A DNA stretch of 64,000 nt from the NCBI RefSeq assembly GCF_003850045.1, contig NZ_RQJX01000014.1:1-64000 (forward strand). The letters run 5' to 3'. Position 1 is the stretch's first letter. Each line of letters begins with the position of its first letter. The translations under genes were made by a program, and so were the position numbers. This DNA comes from Aeromicrobium camelliae (lineage in GTDB: Bacteria > Actinomycetota > Actinomycetes > Propionibacteriales > Nocardioidaceae). Below, piece after piece: positions 8,095-16,632 of this stretch. Under the pieces are notes generated by a model. That model was not told the origin of the DNA. It was given only the letters and a program-made list of their open reading frames with translations, and ran no database searches.

Positions 8095-9117
8095 GACGTC
8101 AGCCGAGCTCGCCCTCGAAGGCCCCGCCCTCAAGACGCTGCTTGACGGCGGTCAGGAACCGGCCGGCGTCCGCACCGTCGATGATGCGGTGGTCGTAGGT
8201 GAGCGCGAGGTACGCCATGTGACGGACCGCGATGCTGTCGCTGCCGTGGGCGTCGGTGACGACGACCGCGCGCTTGACGACCGCACCCACGCCGAGGATC
8301 GCCACCTGCGGCTGGTTGATGATCGGCGTATCGAACAGTGCACCGTTGCTGCCGAGGTTGGTGATCGAGAAGGTGCCACCGCTCAGCTCGTCGGGGCTGA
8401 TCTTGTTCGTCCGCGTGCGCTCGGCGACGTCGGCGATCTTGCGAGCCAGCCCGGCGATGGAGAGATCGCCGGCGTCCTTGATGACCGGCACGATCAGGCC
8501 GCGCTCGGTGTCGACCGCGATACCGAGGTGCTCACCGGCCGGGTAGGTGACCGTGCCCGCCTCGAGGTCGAGGGAGGCGTTGAGCTGCGGGTAGGCCTTG
8601 AGCGCCTCGACCGCCGCCTTCGCGAAGAAGGGGAGGTACGTCAGCTTGACGCCCTCGCGCTCGGCGAACGCGTTCTTGTGCTGCGCACGCAGACGCGCGA
8701 TCTCGGTGACGTCGACCTCGTGGACCTGCGTGAGCTGCGCCGAGACCTGGAGCGACTCGGTGAGTCGCGCCGCGATCGTCTTGCGCAGACGCGAGAGCTT
8801 CTCGGTCTTGCCGCGCAGCGCCGAGACCTCGGTGGACGGCGCGGGCGCGGCAGCCGCGGCAGGCGCCTGAGCGGCGGGGGCGCTGGGCTGCTCGGCCTTC
8901 TTGGCCGCGTCCAGAATGTCCTGCTTGCGGATACGGCCACCGACGCCGCTGCCCTGGATCGAGGACAGGTCGACGCCGTGCTGCTTGGCGAGCTTGCGGA
9001 CGATCGGGGTCACGTACCCCTCGTCGCCGCCGGTCGAGTTCTCCGCCTGGGCGGGAGCGGACTGCTCGGCGCGAGTGGGTTCCTGGGCCTGCTTGGCGGG
9101 CTCGGGCTGCGCCGGGG

Positions 9118-9192
9118 CCGGCTCGGGCTCGGGCTCCGGCTGCGGTTCCGGCTCGGGCTCGGGCTGCGGTTCGGGTTCCGGCTCGGCCTGCG
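9118..9192 (-). repeat. Pro-Glu tandem repeat in the E2 linker
   Basis: Alternating Glu-Pro/Gln-Pro codons (pattern [14 protein letters not shown]) form a low-complexity tract between the lipoyl and E3-binding domains. Such linkers keep the lipoyl arms extended and mobile. Confidence 0.7.
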
Positions 9193-9305
9193 GAGCCGCC
9201 TCCTGCGCGGGGGCGGCGTCGGCGTCGCCGATGATGGCGAGCTCGGCGCCCACCTCGACCGTCTCGTCCTCCTCGACCTTGATCTCGAGGAGCGTGCCGG
9301 CGACC

Positions 9306-9387
9306 GGCGAGGGGATCTCGGTGTCGACCTTGTCGGTGGAGATCTCGAGCAGGGGCTCGTCGACCTCGACGGTGTCGCCGACCTGCT
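9306..9387 (-). repeat. Direct repeat, copy 2 (lipoyl domain 2 of sucB)
   Basis: An 82-bp stretch encoding the lipoyl-lysine region is repeated with identical sequence, as far as can be read, at 9676-9757, offset by exactly 370 bp. The repeat ends exactly where codons are missing next to the frameshift. Confidence 0.8.
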
Positions 9388-9675
9388 CCCTCGGTGACGC
9401 TCTCGCCGAGCGCGGGCAGTGTCACCGACTGGCCGCCGGCGGAGCCGCCGGCCGGCTTGGCCTCGGGCTGGGGCGCGGGCGCGGCCTCGTCGGGCTCGCT
9501 CGCGTGCTCCTCCTGCGTCTCCTCGGTGACGTTCTCCTCGCTCACCGGAGCGTCGGCGGTGTCGTCGCCGGCGTCGGACGGGGACTCGCCCTCGTCGCCG
9601 ATCACGGCGAGCACCTCGCCGACCTCGACGGTGTCGTCCTCGTCGACCTTGACCTCCAGGAGGACGCCGGCCACG

Positions 9676-9757
9676 GGCGAGGGGATCTCGGTGTCGACCT
9701 TGTCGGTGGAGATCTCGAGCAGGGGCTCGTCGACCTCGACGGTGTCGCCGACCTGCT
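9676..9757 (-). repeat. Direct repeat, copy 1 (lipoyl domain 1 of sucB)
   Basis: Partner of 9306-9387. Its downstream edge (plus-strand right side) also coincides with a short deletion and frameshift. Near-identical tandem lipoyl domains invite recombination in the cell and mis-assembly on the computer. Confidence 0.8.
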
Positions 9758-9821
9758 TCGGTGACGCTTTCACCGAGGGCGGGAAGGGTGACGTTGGTTG
9801 CCATGTGTTCCTCTGTCCGAT

Positions 9822-11201
9822 TCAGGCGTGCGAGTGGAGCGGCTTGCCGGCGAGTGCCAGGGCGGCTTCACCGAGTGATTCGTTCTGCGTGGGGTGAGCG
9901 TGGATGAGCGGGGCGACATCGTCGGGGTACGCCTCCCAAGTGACCAGGAGAGCGGCTTCCCCGATCTGCTCACCCATCCGGGCACCGATCATATGGACCC
10001 CGACGATCGGCCCGTCCTGCTGACGGACCAGTTTGACCAGGCCTGCGGTCTGCAGGATCTGGCTCTTGCCGTTGCCGGCGAGGTTGTACTCGACGACGTC
10101 GACGTCGCCGAACCTCTCCCGGGCTTGCGCTTCGGTCAGGCCGACCGAAGCGAGCTCGGGTTCGCAGTAGGTGACGCGCGGAATCTGTTCGTCGACGACC
10201 GGTGCGGGGGAGAGCCCTGCGATGTCTTCGGCCACGAAGATGCCGTGCGCGAAGCCTCGGTGCGCGAGCTGGAGCCCGGCGACGAGGTCACCGACGGCAT
10301 AGACGCCGTCGAGGTTGGTGCGCAGCCGCTCATCGGTCGTGACCCAGCCCCGGTCGAGTGCGAGCCCGGCTTCTTCGAAGCCCATGCCCTCCGAACGCGG
10401 TCCGCGGCCCACGGCGATGAGGACGAGGTCGGCCTCGAGCGCCGAGCCGTCCTCGAGCTGGACGACGGCGCGATCGTCGTCCTGCGAGACCTGGGTGAAC
10501 TTGACGCCGGTGCGAAAACCGATCGAGCGCTTGCGGAACGCGCGCTCCAGACCCTTGCTGAGCACCGGGTCCTCGAGCGGGGCGAGGCGGTCGAGCGCCT
10601 CGACGATCGTGACCTGCGCTCCGAGCGAGGCCCAGACAGAGGCGAACTCGACGCCGATGACGCTGCCGCCGATGACGACGATCCGCTCGGGGAGCTCCTG
10701 CAGGGTCAGTGCCTGCTCGCTGGTGACGACGCGGCCACCGATCTCGACGCCCAGCGTGCGCGGGACGGAACCTGTGGCCAGGACGACGTTGGTGCCGGTG
10801 TAGCGGCGGCCATCGACCTCGACGGTGTGCGCATCGACCAGTCGACCGGTGCCCTCGACGACGGTGATGCCCGAGGTGGCGATGAGACCGGTGAGTCCGC
10901 GGTGCAGCCGGTCGACGACACCCTGCTGATAGCGCTGGACCGCCGGCATGTCGACGCCGTCGAACCGCGTCGAGACGCCGATCGCGGAGCCGTGGCGGGC
11001 GGTGTCGGCGACCTCGGCTGCGTGGAGCAGTGCTTTGGTGGGGATGCAGCCTTCATGGAGGCACGTCCCGCCGAGCTTGCCCTTCTCGATGAGGGCGACG
11101 GACTTGCCGAGCTGCGCCGCGCGGAGAGCACAGGCATAGCCTCCGCTTCCAGCTCCGAGCACGACGATGTCGAACACGGTGCCGGGATCGGCGTGGGCCA
11201 C
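9822..11201 (-). CDS. lpdA: Dihydrolipoyl dehydrogenase (E3)
   Basis: It reoxidises dihydrolipoyl groups of E2 and GcvH proteins with NAD+. The 459 aa hold the FAD motif VVLGAGSGGYACALRAAQ, the redox disulfide GGTCLHEGCIPTK (Cys47, Cys52), the NAD-binding VVIGGSVIGVEFASVWASLG, the second FAD motif VYAVGDL and the C-terminal His-Glu dyad HAHPTQNESL. GTG 11201 is chosen for the GGGGAGG about 7 nt upstream and the short lead to the FAD motif; a longer frame upstream is non-coding. It heads the lpdA-sucB-epimerase operon. Confidence 0.96.
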   Translation of the reverse strand: MAHADPGTVFDIVVLGAGSGGYACALRAAQLGKSVALIEKGKLGGTCLHEGCIPTKALLHAAEVADTARHGSAIGVSTRFDGVDMPAVQRYQQGVVDRLHRGLTGLIATSGITVVEGTGRLVDAHTVEVDGRRYTGTNVVLATGSVPRTLGVEIGGRVVTSEQALTLQELPERIVVIGGSVIGVEFASVWASLGAQVTIVEALDRLAPLEDPVLSKGLERAFRKRSIGFRTGVKFTQVSQDDDRAVVQLEDGSALEADLVLIAVGRGPRSEGMGFEEAGLALDRGWVTTDERLRTNLDGVYAVGDLVAGLQLAHRGFAHGIFVAEDIAGLSPAPVVDEQIPRVTYCEPELASVGLTEAQARERFGDVDVVEYNLAGNGKSQILQTAGLVKLVRQQDGPIVGVHMIGARMGEQIGEAALLVTWEAYPDDVAPLIHAHPTQNESLGEAALALAGKPLHSHA

Positions 11202-11306
11202 AGCAGTCCTCCCCTCGGTGTCTGCGCTCCATCTTGTCACCAGAGATGCGCTCGTGCCCACCGGGGTCGCCGACCCGTCAGTAACTTCCGGCTCGTCGCC
11301 GTCGGG

Positions 11307-11312
11307 CACACT
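11307..11312 (+). promoter_or_regulatory. Possible -10 element of the J-domain gene (leaderless)
   Basis: CACACT ends 6 nt before GTG 11319. It is one base off TANNNT but keeps the spacing seen at many genes here. Confidence 0.4.
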
Positions 11313-11318
11313 AGGGGG

Positions 11319-11879
11319 GTGGGTTGGTTCTCTCGTCGCAAGCGCACCGACGCCGGTGCCGTCGTCTCGGACCGTGAGGCGAATCGCGCCGATCTGAAGG
11401 CGTTGGAGGAGTTTGTCGCGACCCGGCGCGGAGTGGAAGCGTTCGTCGAGCCGGCGACCGCGGTCACCCAGACGACGGTGCTGCTGGTCGCCTCGGACGG
11501 AGAGTGGACGCGCAAGCGGGTCGCCTCTGCCAAGGTCGCCTCCGACTTCGCTCGGAAGCACCAGATGCCGATCTACGACGCGAACCGTGTCGGTTACCCG
11601 CAGCGGATGCGTGAGTACAACCAGCGCGTGGCCGCCGAGCGCCGCGTCTCCACGCCCCCCGCGCCCGCACGCAGCGGGCTCAGTCCGACCCAGTTCGCGG
11701 CCCTGATGATCCTGGAGACCGTCGCGGGCGTCGATCCGCTGGGCAAGGATCCCTCGCGCGACGAGATGGAGCGGGTCTGGAGGATCGCGCGCGCCAAAGC
11801 GCACCCCGACCGCCGCGGCGGAGACCGCACGGACTGGGACAAGGTGGAGGACGCCGCTCGCACCCTCGACCTGCAGTGA
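11319..11879 (+). CDS. J-domain-containing protein
   Basis: A 186-aa protein whose last 50 residues look like a divergent J domain: helix II EMERVWRIARAKA, the HPD tripeptide (KAHPDRRGGD) and helix III WDKVEDAARTL. The N-terminal part is basic (VGWFSRRKRTDAG) with no recognised domain and no Gly/Phe or zinc-finger region, so it is not a classical DnaJ. The HPD motif predicts stimulation of an Hsp70 (DnaK) ATPase. It is transcribed divergently from lpdA. GTG 11319 follows a putative -10 by 6 nt. Confidence 0.75.
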   Translation: MGWFSRRKRTDAGAVVSDREANRADLKALEEFVATRRGVEAFVEPATAVTQTTVLLVASDGEWTRKRVASAKVASDFARKHQMPIYDANRVGYPQRMREYNQRVAAERRVSTPPAPARSGLSPTQFAALMILETVAGVDPLGKDPSRDEMERVWRIARAKAHPDRRGGDRTDWDKVEDAARTLDLQ

Positions 11880-11912
11880 CAGCCGACCGGCCGTTCAGGT
11901 CCGCGCCGCTCC

Positions 11913-13232
11913 TCAGTGCCAGCCGGCTGGATCGAGATCGCCGGGGTAGGAGTGGGCGGGGTCGTAGGGCTGCCGCGTGAAGATGAACGACGCCAGGTCG
12001 AGGGCGCCGTCGTCGCGGACGATCAGGCGTTCGCCGGCGTAGTAGCCGTCGCGCCCCCTCCATCCGTCGCCGTCGGGAACGAAGCGCGAGCCGCGCCCGG
12101 CGCCCTCCGCGGGGCTGAGCAGGAAGCCGTCCTCGTGAGGCTCGGCGATGAACGGAGCCGGTCCCCAGTACCAGGTGCCGAGCAGTTCCCGCACCGTCGC
12201 GGACGGCTGCGGGTGGAGAGCCGCCGGCGACGGGACGACGCTCTCGGCCTCCCGCAGCAGGCCGTCCGCCAGCTCGCCGAGCCCGTGCGTCGTGTTGGTG
12301 AGGACCACGACTCCGATGCCGCGCTCCGGCTCGACCTTCAGGGTCGCGAGGAACCCGGGCATCGAGCCGCCATGACCCACGTACCGCCGTGCACCGTCGT
12401 GCCAGATGCGCCAGCCGAGCCCCTGTGCGCTGTCCCATCCCGCGCCCAGCCGGTCGTCCACCGCCAGCGGAACCCGCATGAGATCCATCGTCGCGGGGCT
12501 GAGGAGTCCCTCGCCGTCGCTCAACGCGAACCGAGCCCACCGGGCGAGGCCGTCGATCGACGACCAGACCTGGCCGGCGGGAGCCATCGCTCCGGCGTCG
12601 AATTCGGGCTCGGCGTGGAGCAGGTCCTCGTGCGGATGGACCGCCAGCGGAACCGCGGCCGAGGTGTCGGGCCGCAGCGACATCGCGTCCGCGGCACCGA
12701 TCGGTGCGAGCACCTCGTCACGGACGACGTCGAACCACGGACGACCGTGCAACTGCTCGACGATGCGGCCGAGGATCGCGTAGCCGACGTTGGAGTAATG
12801 GAAGCGCGTGCCGGGCGGGTGCGCGAGGCGAAGCGCCGAGTCCCGCAGCGTCGGCCAGTCGAGGCCGGGCGTCCGCTCCCACCACGGACCTCGGGTCTCC
12901 GCCTGGAGACCCGAGGTGTGCGTCAGCAGCTGGGCGACGGTGACGTCGGCGAACGACGCATGTGCGGCATCGGGGAGGAGTTGCCGGACGCGCGTGGACA
13001 GGTCGAGCAGACCCTGTTCCCTCGCCCGCAGCACCGCCACCGCGACGAACGTCTTGGTGATGGAGCCGATGCGATACCGCGTCGCGCGATCGACCGCAGC
13101 GCCGTCGCGCCCGTCCCGGGCACCGACCGCACCGGCCCACACGACCTCATCGGTAGCGACGACCGCCGCCGTCACCGAGGGGAGGCGTCGCTCGACGTGC
13201 TCGCGGTGAAGTCGCTCGTCGAACGGGCTCAT
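11913..13232 (-). CDS. Serine hydrolase of the beta-lactamase/class C PBP fold
   Basis: A 439-aa protein with the three active-site motifs of the family: S-x-x-K (GSITKTF), Y-x-N (HYSNVGY) and HGG (VGHGGSMPGF). No signal peptide is seen, so it is probably cytoplasmic, like many family esterases and D-aminopeptidases. It has a C-terminal beta-rich extension after about residue 320. Its ATG (13232) overlaps the pepA stop as ATGA, so the two are co-translated. With a peptidase upstream, a peptidase or amidase role is plausible, but the substrate is unknown and resistance to beta-lactams should not be assumed. Confidence 0.85.
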   Translation of the reverse strand: MSPFDERLHREHVERRLPSVTAAVVATDEVVWAGAVGARDGRDGAAVDRATRYRIGSITKTFVAVAVLRAREQGLLDLSTRVRQLLPDAAHASFADVTVAQLLTHTSGLQAETRGPWWERTPGLDWPTLRDSALRLAHPPGTRFHYSNVGYAILGRIVEQLHGRPWFDVVRDEVLAPIGAADAMSLRPDTSAAVPLAVHPHEDLLHAEPEFDAGAMAPAGQVWSSIDGLARWARFALSDGEGLLSPATMDLMRVPLAVDDRLGAGWDSAQGLGWRIWHDGARRYVGHGGSMPGFLATLKVEPERGIGVVVLTNTTHGLGELADGLLREAESVVPSPAALHPQPSATVRELLGTWYWGPAPFIAEPHEDGFLLSPAEGAGRGSRFVPDGDGWRGRDGYYAGERLIVRDDGALDLASFIFTRQPYDPAHSYPGDLDPAGWH

Positions 13233-14665
13233 GCCAGGGTGCTGGCGATCTGCACGAGCGTGCGGACGCCGGCGCCGGTACCGCCGTTGGGCGTGTAGTC
13301 GTACGCACCGCCGTCGTTGAACGCCGGACCGGCGATGTCGAGGTGCGCCCACGAGATGTCGCCGGTGAACTCGCGCAGGAACGCCGCGGCGAACAGCGTG
13401 CCGCCGTACGGCTTGCTGCTGATCTGTCGCAGGTCGGCGATGTGCGAGGACTTGAGCGCCGAGACGACCTCGTCCGTGATCGGCAGGCGCCACATGTCCT
13501 CACCGGCCTCGCGTGAGGCGGCGAAGACGCGCTCCTCGAAGTACTCGTCACTGCCGAGGATCGCGGCCGTGCGCTGCCCGAGCGCGGTCATCGCGGCGCC
13601 GGTCAACGTGGCCACGTCGATGATGTGGTCCGGCTCGGCCTCGGTGGCCAGGGACAGCCCGTCGCCCATGACCATGCGGCCCTCGGCGTCGGTGTTGAGG
13701 ACCTCCACCGTCTTGCCGTTGCGCATCGTGATGACGTCGCCCGGACGCGTGGCCGAACCGCTCGGCATGTTCTCGGCGAGGCACGCGTAGGCGGTGACGC
13801 GGATGGGCAGGCCGAGGGCGGCGATCGCGTTGACGGCAGCGACGATCGCCGCCGCCCCGCCCATGTCGCACTTCATGGTCTGCATGCTGGCGCCGGGCTT
13901 GAGCGAGAGGCCGCCGGAGTCGAACGTGATGCCCTTGCCCACGAGTGCGAGGTGCTTGGTCGCCTTGGAGGGGGAGTAGGTCAAGGTGACGAGCCGCGGA
14001 GGCGCCTCCGATCCACGCCCGACCGAGAGGATGCCGCCGCACCTCTCCTTCGCGAGACGCTTCTCGTCCCAGACGGTGACCGTGACGCCCTTCGCGGCGC
14101 CGGCCTCCATCTGCGCGGCGAAGTCGGCCGGACGCAGGTCGCCCGAGGGGGTGTTGACCCAGTCGCGGGCCTGACACACGGCCTCCGCGATGGTGACGCC
14201 GCGCTCGACCGCGGTCTTGGCCTCCGACTTGCGGGCGTCGGAGGCGATGATGCTGACCTCGCTCAGCTGAGGCTTCTGCGCAGCCTTCTCGCGAGCCTTC
14301 GTGCCCTGGTAGCGGTCGAAGCGGTAGGCCGTGAGCACGGCACCCTCGGCGACGGCGGTCAGCTGGTGCGGCTCGAGCGCGCCGAACTCCACCACGGCGT
14401 GACGTGCCGGGGGAGCGGCCCGCAGGCCGGCGGCGACGGCACGGCGCAGGTCCTCGTCGCTCGCCTCGTCGTCGACTGCGACGAACACCGTGACGGGCGC
14501 CTTCGTCCCGGCCGGACTGCTGGTCACCAGCGTCTGCCCGGCCTCCTGTCGGAAACCGAGCGCGGAGAACGGAACGGTGTCCTCGTCGAGCGCGTCGGAG
14601 GCGCGGATCGCGCGGATCACGACGTCGCTGGACGGGGCTGTGGGACGCAGGGATACCGAGACCAT
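13229..14665 (-). CDS. pepA: Leucyl aminopeptidase (M17)
   Basis: A cytosolic two-metal aminopeptidase that removes N-terminal residues in peptide turnover. The 478 aa contain the metal and catalytic region GKGITFDSGGLSLKPG, CDMGGAAA and the M17 signature VLNTDAEGRMVM. ATG 14665 is fixed by a TACAGT -10 element 6 nt upstream. The promoter is divergent from gcvT, with start codons only 32 bp apart. The serine hydrolase gene follows with a 4-bp overlap. Confidence 0.95.
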   Translation of the reverse strand: MVSVSLRPTAPSSDVVIRAIRASDALDEDTVPFSALGFRQEAGQTLVTSSPAGTKAPVTVFVAVDDEASDEDLRRAVAAGLRAAPPARHAVVEFGALEPHQLTAVAEGAVLTAYRFDRYQGTKAREKAAQKPQLSEVSIIASDARKSEAKTAVERGVTIAEAVCQARDWVNTPSGDLRPADFAAQMEAGAAKGVTVTVWDEKRLAKERCGGILSVGRGSEAPPRLVTLTYSPSKATKHLALVGKGITFDSGGLSLKPGASMQTMKCDMGGAAAIVAAVNAIAALGLPIRVTAYACLAENMPSGSATRPGDVITMRNGKTVEVLNTDAEGRMVMGDGLSLATEAEPDHIIDVATLTGAAMTALGQRTAAILGSDEYFEERVFAASREAGEDMWRLPITDEVVSALKSSHIADLRQISSKPYGGTLFAAAFLREFTGDISWAHLDIAGPAFNDGGAYDYTPNGGTGAGVRTLVQIASTLA

Positions 14666-14671
14666 GCCGAC

Positions 14672-14677
14672 ACTGTA
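14672..14677 (-). promoter_or_regulatory. -10 element of pepA (leaderless)
   Basis: On the minus strand TACAGT ends 6 nt before ATG 14665. It lies 8 bp from the opposing gcvT -10, so each promoter's -35 region falls at or within the other gene. Confidence 0.6.
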
Positions 14678-14685
14678 TCCACGGG

Positions 14686-14691
14686 TAGGTT
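14686..14691 (+). promoter_or_regulatory. -10 element of gcvT (leaderless)
   Basis: TAGGTT ends 6 nt before ATG 14698 and is divergent from pepA. Confidence 0.65.
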
Positions 14692-14697
14692 GGGCGC

Positions 14698-15798
14698 ATG
14701 GACCTGCTGCACTCGCCGCTGCACGACCGCCACGAGGCGCTGGGAGCCAAATTCGCCGAGTTCGGCGGCTGGGAGATGCCGCTGGAATATGCGGGCGGCG
14801 GCGTCCTCGCCGAGCATGCCGCCGTGCGTGAGGGAGTCGGGCTGTTCGACGTCAGCCACCTCGGCAAGGCGATGGTGCGCGGCGCCGGCGCGGCCGAGTT
14901 CGTCAACCGCTGCCTCACCAACGATCTGCGCAAGATCCGCCCCGGCCAGGCTCAATACACCCTCTGCTGCGACGAGGACGGCGGGACGGTCGACGACCTC
15001 ATCGCGTACCTGCGCAGCGACTTCGAGGTCCTCCTGATCCCGAACGCCGCCAACACCGCCGAGGTCGTCCGCCGGCTCGCGGCGCACGCCCCCGAAGGCG
15101 TCGACGTCACCGACCTCCACCGGCGCTACGCGATCCTCGCGGTGCAAGGTCCCCGCAGCGCCGAGGTGCTGTCTCGGCTCGACGTGCCGGCCGACCACGA
15201 CTACATGTCGTTCGCCACCGCCGCGATCGCCGGGCACGAGGCGATCGTCTGCCGCACCGGGTACACCGGCGAGCGCGGCTACGAGCTGGTGGTCTCGAGC
15301 GATCACGCCGCGGACGTCTGGGACGCCGTCATGGAGGCGGGCGCGGACGCCGGCATCCGTCCGTGCGGCCTCGGTGCCCGGGACACCCTGCGGACCGAGA
15401 TGGGTTATCCGCTGCACGGTCACGAGCTCTCGGCCGAGATCAGCCCCGTCATGGCGCGAGTCGGCTGGGCGGTCGGCTGGGACAAGGACGAGTTCTGGGG
15501 CAAAGCCGCGCTGGAGCGTCAGCGTGCGGAGAAGACGGTCTCGACGCTGCGCGGGCTGCGCGCGCAGGGACGCGCCATCCCTCGTCCCGGCATGCAGGTG
15601 GCGACTGAGGACGGACGCACGGTCGGCGAGGTCACCTCGGGCACCTTCAGCCCCACGCTGCGAGAGGGGATCGGCCTGGCCCTCCTCGATCGCAGCGTCG
15701 CCGACGGCGACACGGTGGTCGTCGACGTGCGAGGACGCGCGCAATCGTTCACGGTGGTGAAACCACCGTTCGTGACCCCCTCGACCAAGGAGGACTGA
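14698..15798 (+). CDS. gcvT: Glycine cleavage system aminomethyltransferase (T protein)
   Basis: It takes the aminomethyl group from lipoylated GcvH and, with tetrahydrofolate, releases ammonia and 5,10-methylene-THF. The 366 aa start with the typical [28 protein letters not shown], followed by [10 protein letters not shown], the folate-binding [12 protein letters not shown] and [18 protein letters not shown]. The other gcv genes are not in the window. It relies on lipoate, as does sucB. It is followed after 2 bp by a small gene that is probably co-transcribed. Confidence 0.95.
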   Translation: MDLLHSPLHDRHEALGAKFAEFGGWEMPLEYAGGGVLAEHAAVREGVGLFDVSHLGKAMVRGAGAAEFVNRCLTNDLRKIRPGQAQYTLCCDEDGGTVDDLIAYLRSDFEVLLIPNAANTAEVVRRLAAHAPEGVDVTDLHRRYAILAVQGPRSAEVLSRLDVPADHDYMSFATAAIAGHEAIVCRTGYTGERGYELVVSSDHAADVWDAVMEAGADAGIRPCGLGARDTLRTEMGYPLHGHELSAEISPVMARVGWAVGWDKDEFWGKAALERQRAEKTVSTLRGLRAQGRAIPRPGMQVATEDGRTVGEVTSGTFSPTLREGIGLALLDRSVADGDTVVVDVRGRAQSFTVVKPPFVTPSTKED

Positions 15799-15800
15799 GC

Positions 15801-16001
15801 ATGACCGCTGCATGGCGCTGGACCTACGAGACCGCCGACGGCGCACAGGTCGGCAACTCGCACGACTTCGAGAGCCGCAGCGACGCCGAGACGTTCATCG
15901 GGCTGGAGTTCGAGACGCTTCTCGGCAACGGGGTCGACCAGGTGCGTCTCCACGAGGGCGACACCGAGGTCTACGGGCCGATGAGCCTGCACGCGGAGTG
16001 A
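15801..16001 (+). CDS. Small conserved hypothetical protein
   Basis: A 66-aa acidic protein with no Cys or membrane segment; a strand-helix-strand pattern can be guessed (WRWTYETADG, SDAETFIGLEFETLL, VDQVRLHEGDTEVYGPM). AAGGAGG about 7 nt before ATG 15801 makes translation convincing, and it follows gcvT by 2 bp. Its function is not recognised. Confidence 0.75.
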   Translation: MTAAWRWTYETADGAQVGNSHDFESRSDAETFIGLEFETLLGNGVDQVRLHEGDTEVYGPMSLHAE

Positions 16002-16020
16002 GGTTCAGGGCGCGGCGCGA

Positions 16021-16563
16021 TCAGTAGCGATCGCGCAGCGGTTCGCCGCGCTCGATGGTCGGGCGAGGCCGACGCGTGCGGCGCAGCTGGGTCGAGCGCA
16101 GCACGCCGTAGGTGACCGCGCCCTTCGTCTCGCCGGGCTCGAAGCGACGCTTGAGCTCCCGCTTGAGGCCGATCACGAGGAAGATCTCGTCCACGACGGT
16201 GGACAGGATCGTCACGCTCCACAGGAAGAAGACGACCGTGACCGCCGTCGGGTTCGGGATGAAGCTGAGGACCAGGATGACGACGAGGATCGGCAGCATG
16301 TACTCGGCCACTGACCGGCGCCGGTCGATGTAGTCGCGGACCAGCGCCCGGACAGGCCCGCGGTCGCGGGCCGGAAGGTAGGCGGCGTCGCCGCGTCCGT
16401 CGAGGGCGGCGAGCTGCTTGTCGCGCAGCTTGTTACGGCGCTCGCGCTCACGGCGCATCTGCTCGCGGCGTCCCGTGGGCCGCTTCATCTGCTCCTTGCG
16501 AGCGGCCTCGGCTTCCTTGCGGGAACGCGTGGGGCGGCCCTTGCCGGGTGCGTCGTCGATCAC
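16021..16563 (-). CDS. DUF3043 family membrane protein
   Basis: A 180-aa protein with a very basic N-terminal half (KGRPTRSRKEAEAARKEQMKRPTGRREQMRRERERR), then two membrane segments near residues 95-112 and 117-137 (YMLPILVVILVLSFI and AVTVVFFLWSVTIL) and a basic tail, as in actinobacterial DUF3043. GTG 16563 is chosen because TAGGGT lies 7 nt upstream. Function unknown. It is transcribed divergently from pspA. Confidence 0.85.
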   Translation of the reverse strand: MIDDAPGKGRPTRSRKEAEAARKEQMKRPTGRREQMRRERERRNKLRDKQLAALDGRGDAAYLPARDRGPVRALVRDYIDRRRSVAEYMLPILVVILVLSFIPNPTAVTVVFFLWSVTILSTVVDEIFLVIGLKRELKRRFEPGETKGAVTYGVLRSTQLRRTRRPRPTIERGEPLRDRY

Positions 16564-16570
16564 GCGCGAA

Positions 16571-16576
16571 ACCCTA
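16571..16576 (-). promoter_or_regulatory. -10 element of the DUF3043 gene (leaderless)
   Basis: On the minus strand TAGGGT is followed by 7 nt and then GTG 16563. Confidence 0.55.
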
Positions 16577-16620
16577 CCGGGCGTCGCCAATCAGCCGTCC
16601 CGCAGCATGGCGCGACCCCG

Positions 16621-16626
16621 TACGCT
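16621..16626 (+). promoter_or_regulatory. -10 element of pspA (leaderless)
   Basis: TACGCT ends 6 nt before ATG 16633. Confidence 0.6.
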
Positions 16627-16632
16627 GGGCCC

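Larger units (their letters stand above)
8099..9804 (-). pseudogene. sucB: 2-oxoglutarate dehydrogenase E2 (dihydrolipoyl acyltransferase), two frameshifts
   Basis: The E2 core of 2-oxo acid dehydrogenase moves the acyl group onto CoA through swinging lipoyl arms. Three frames must be joined: from ATG 9804 ([16 protein letters not shown]) to about 9757, on to about 9388, and on to the stop at 8099. The order is lipoyl domain 1 ([17 protein letters not shown], lipoyl Lys), linker, lipoyl domain 2 (same motif), a Pro/Glu-rich linker, the E3/E1-binding domain ([23 protein letters not shown]) and the catalytic domain ending [12 protein letters not shown]. At both lipoyl-domain starts the codons for about GTVTRWLK are missing (about 23 and 20 nt), and each loss shifts the frame. 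A broken E2 is unexpected, so sequence or assembly error is likely. It lies 17 bp after lpdA. Confidence 0.85.

Noticed and set aside
9118-9192. Short repeats that could suggest a CRISPR or minisatellite
   Set aside because: They are codons of the Pro/Glu linker in the E2 protein; no spacer-repeat structure or cas gene exists in the window.
11913-13232. Serine hydrolase considered as a resistance beta-lactamase
   Set aside because: Motifs fit the broad class C PBP/esterase fold, there is no signal peptide, and it is coupled to pepA; no evidence for drug hydrolysis.
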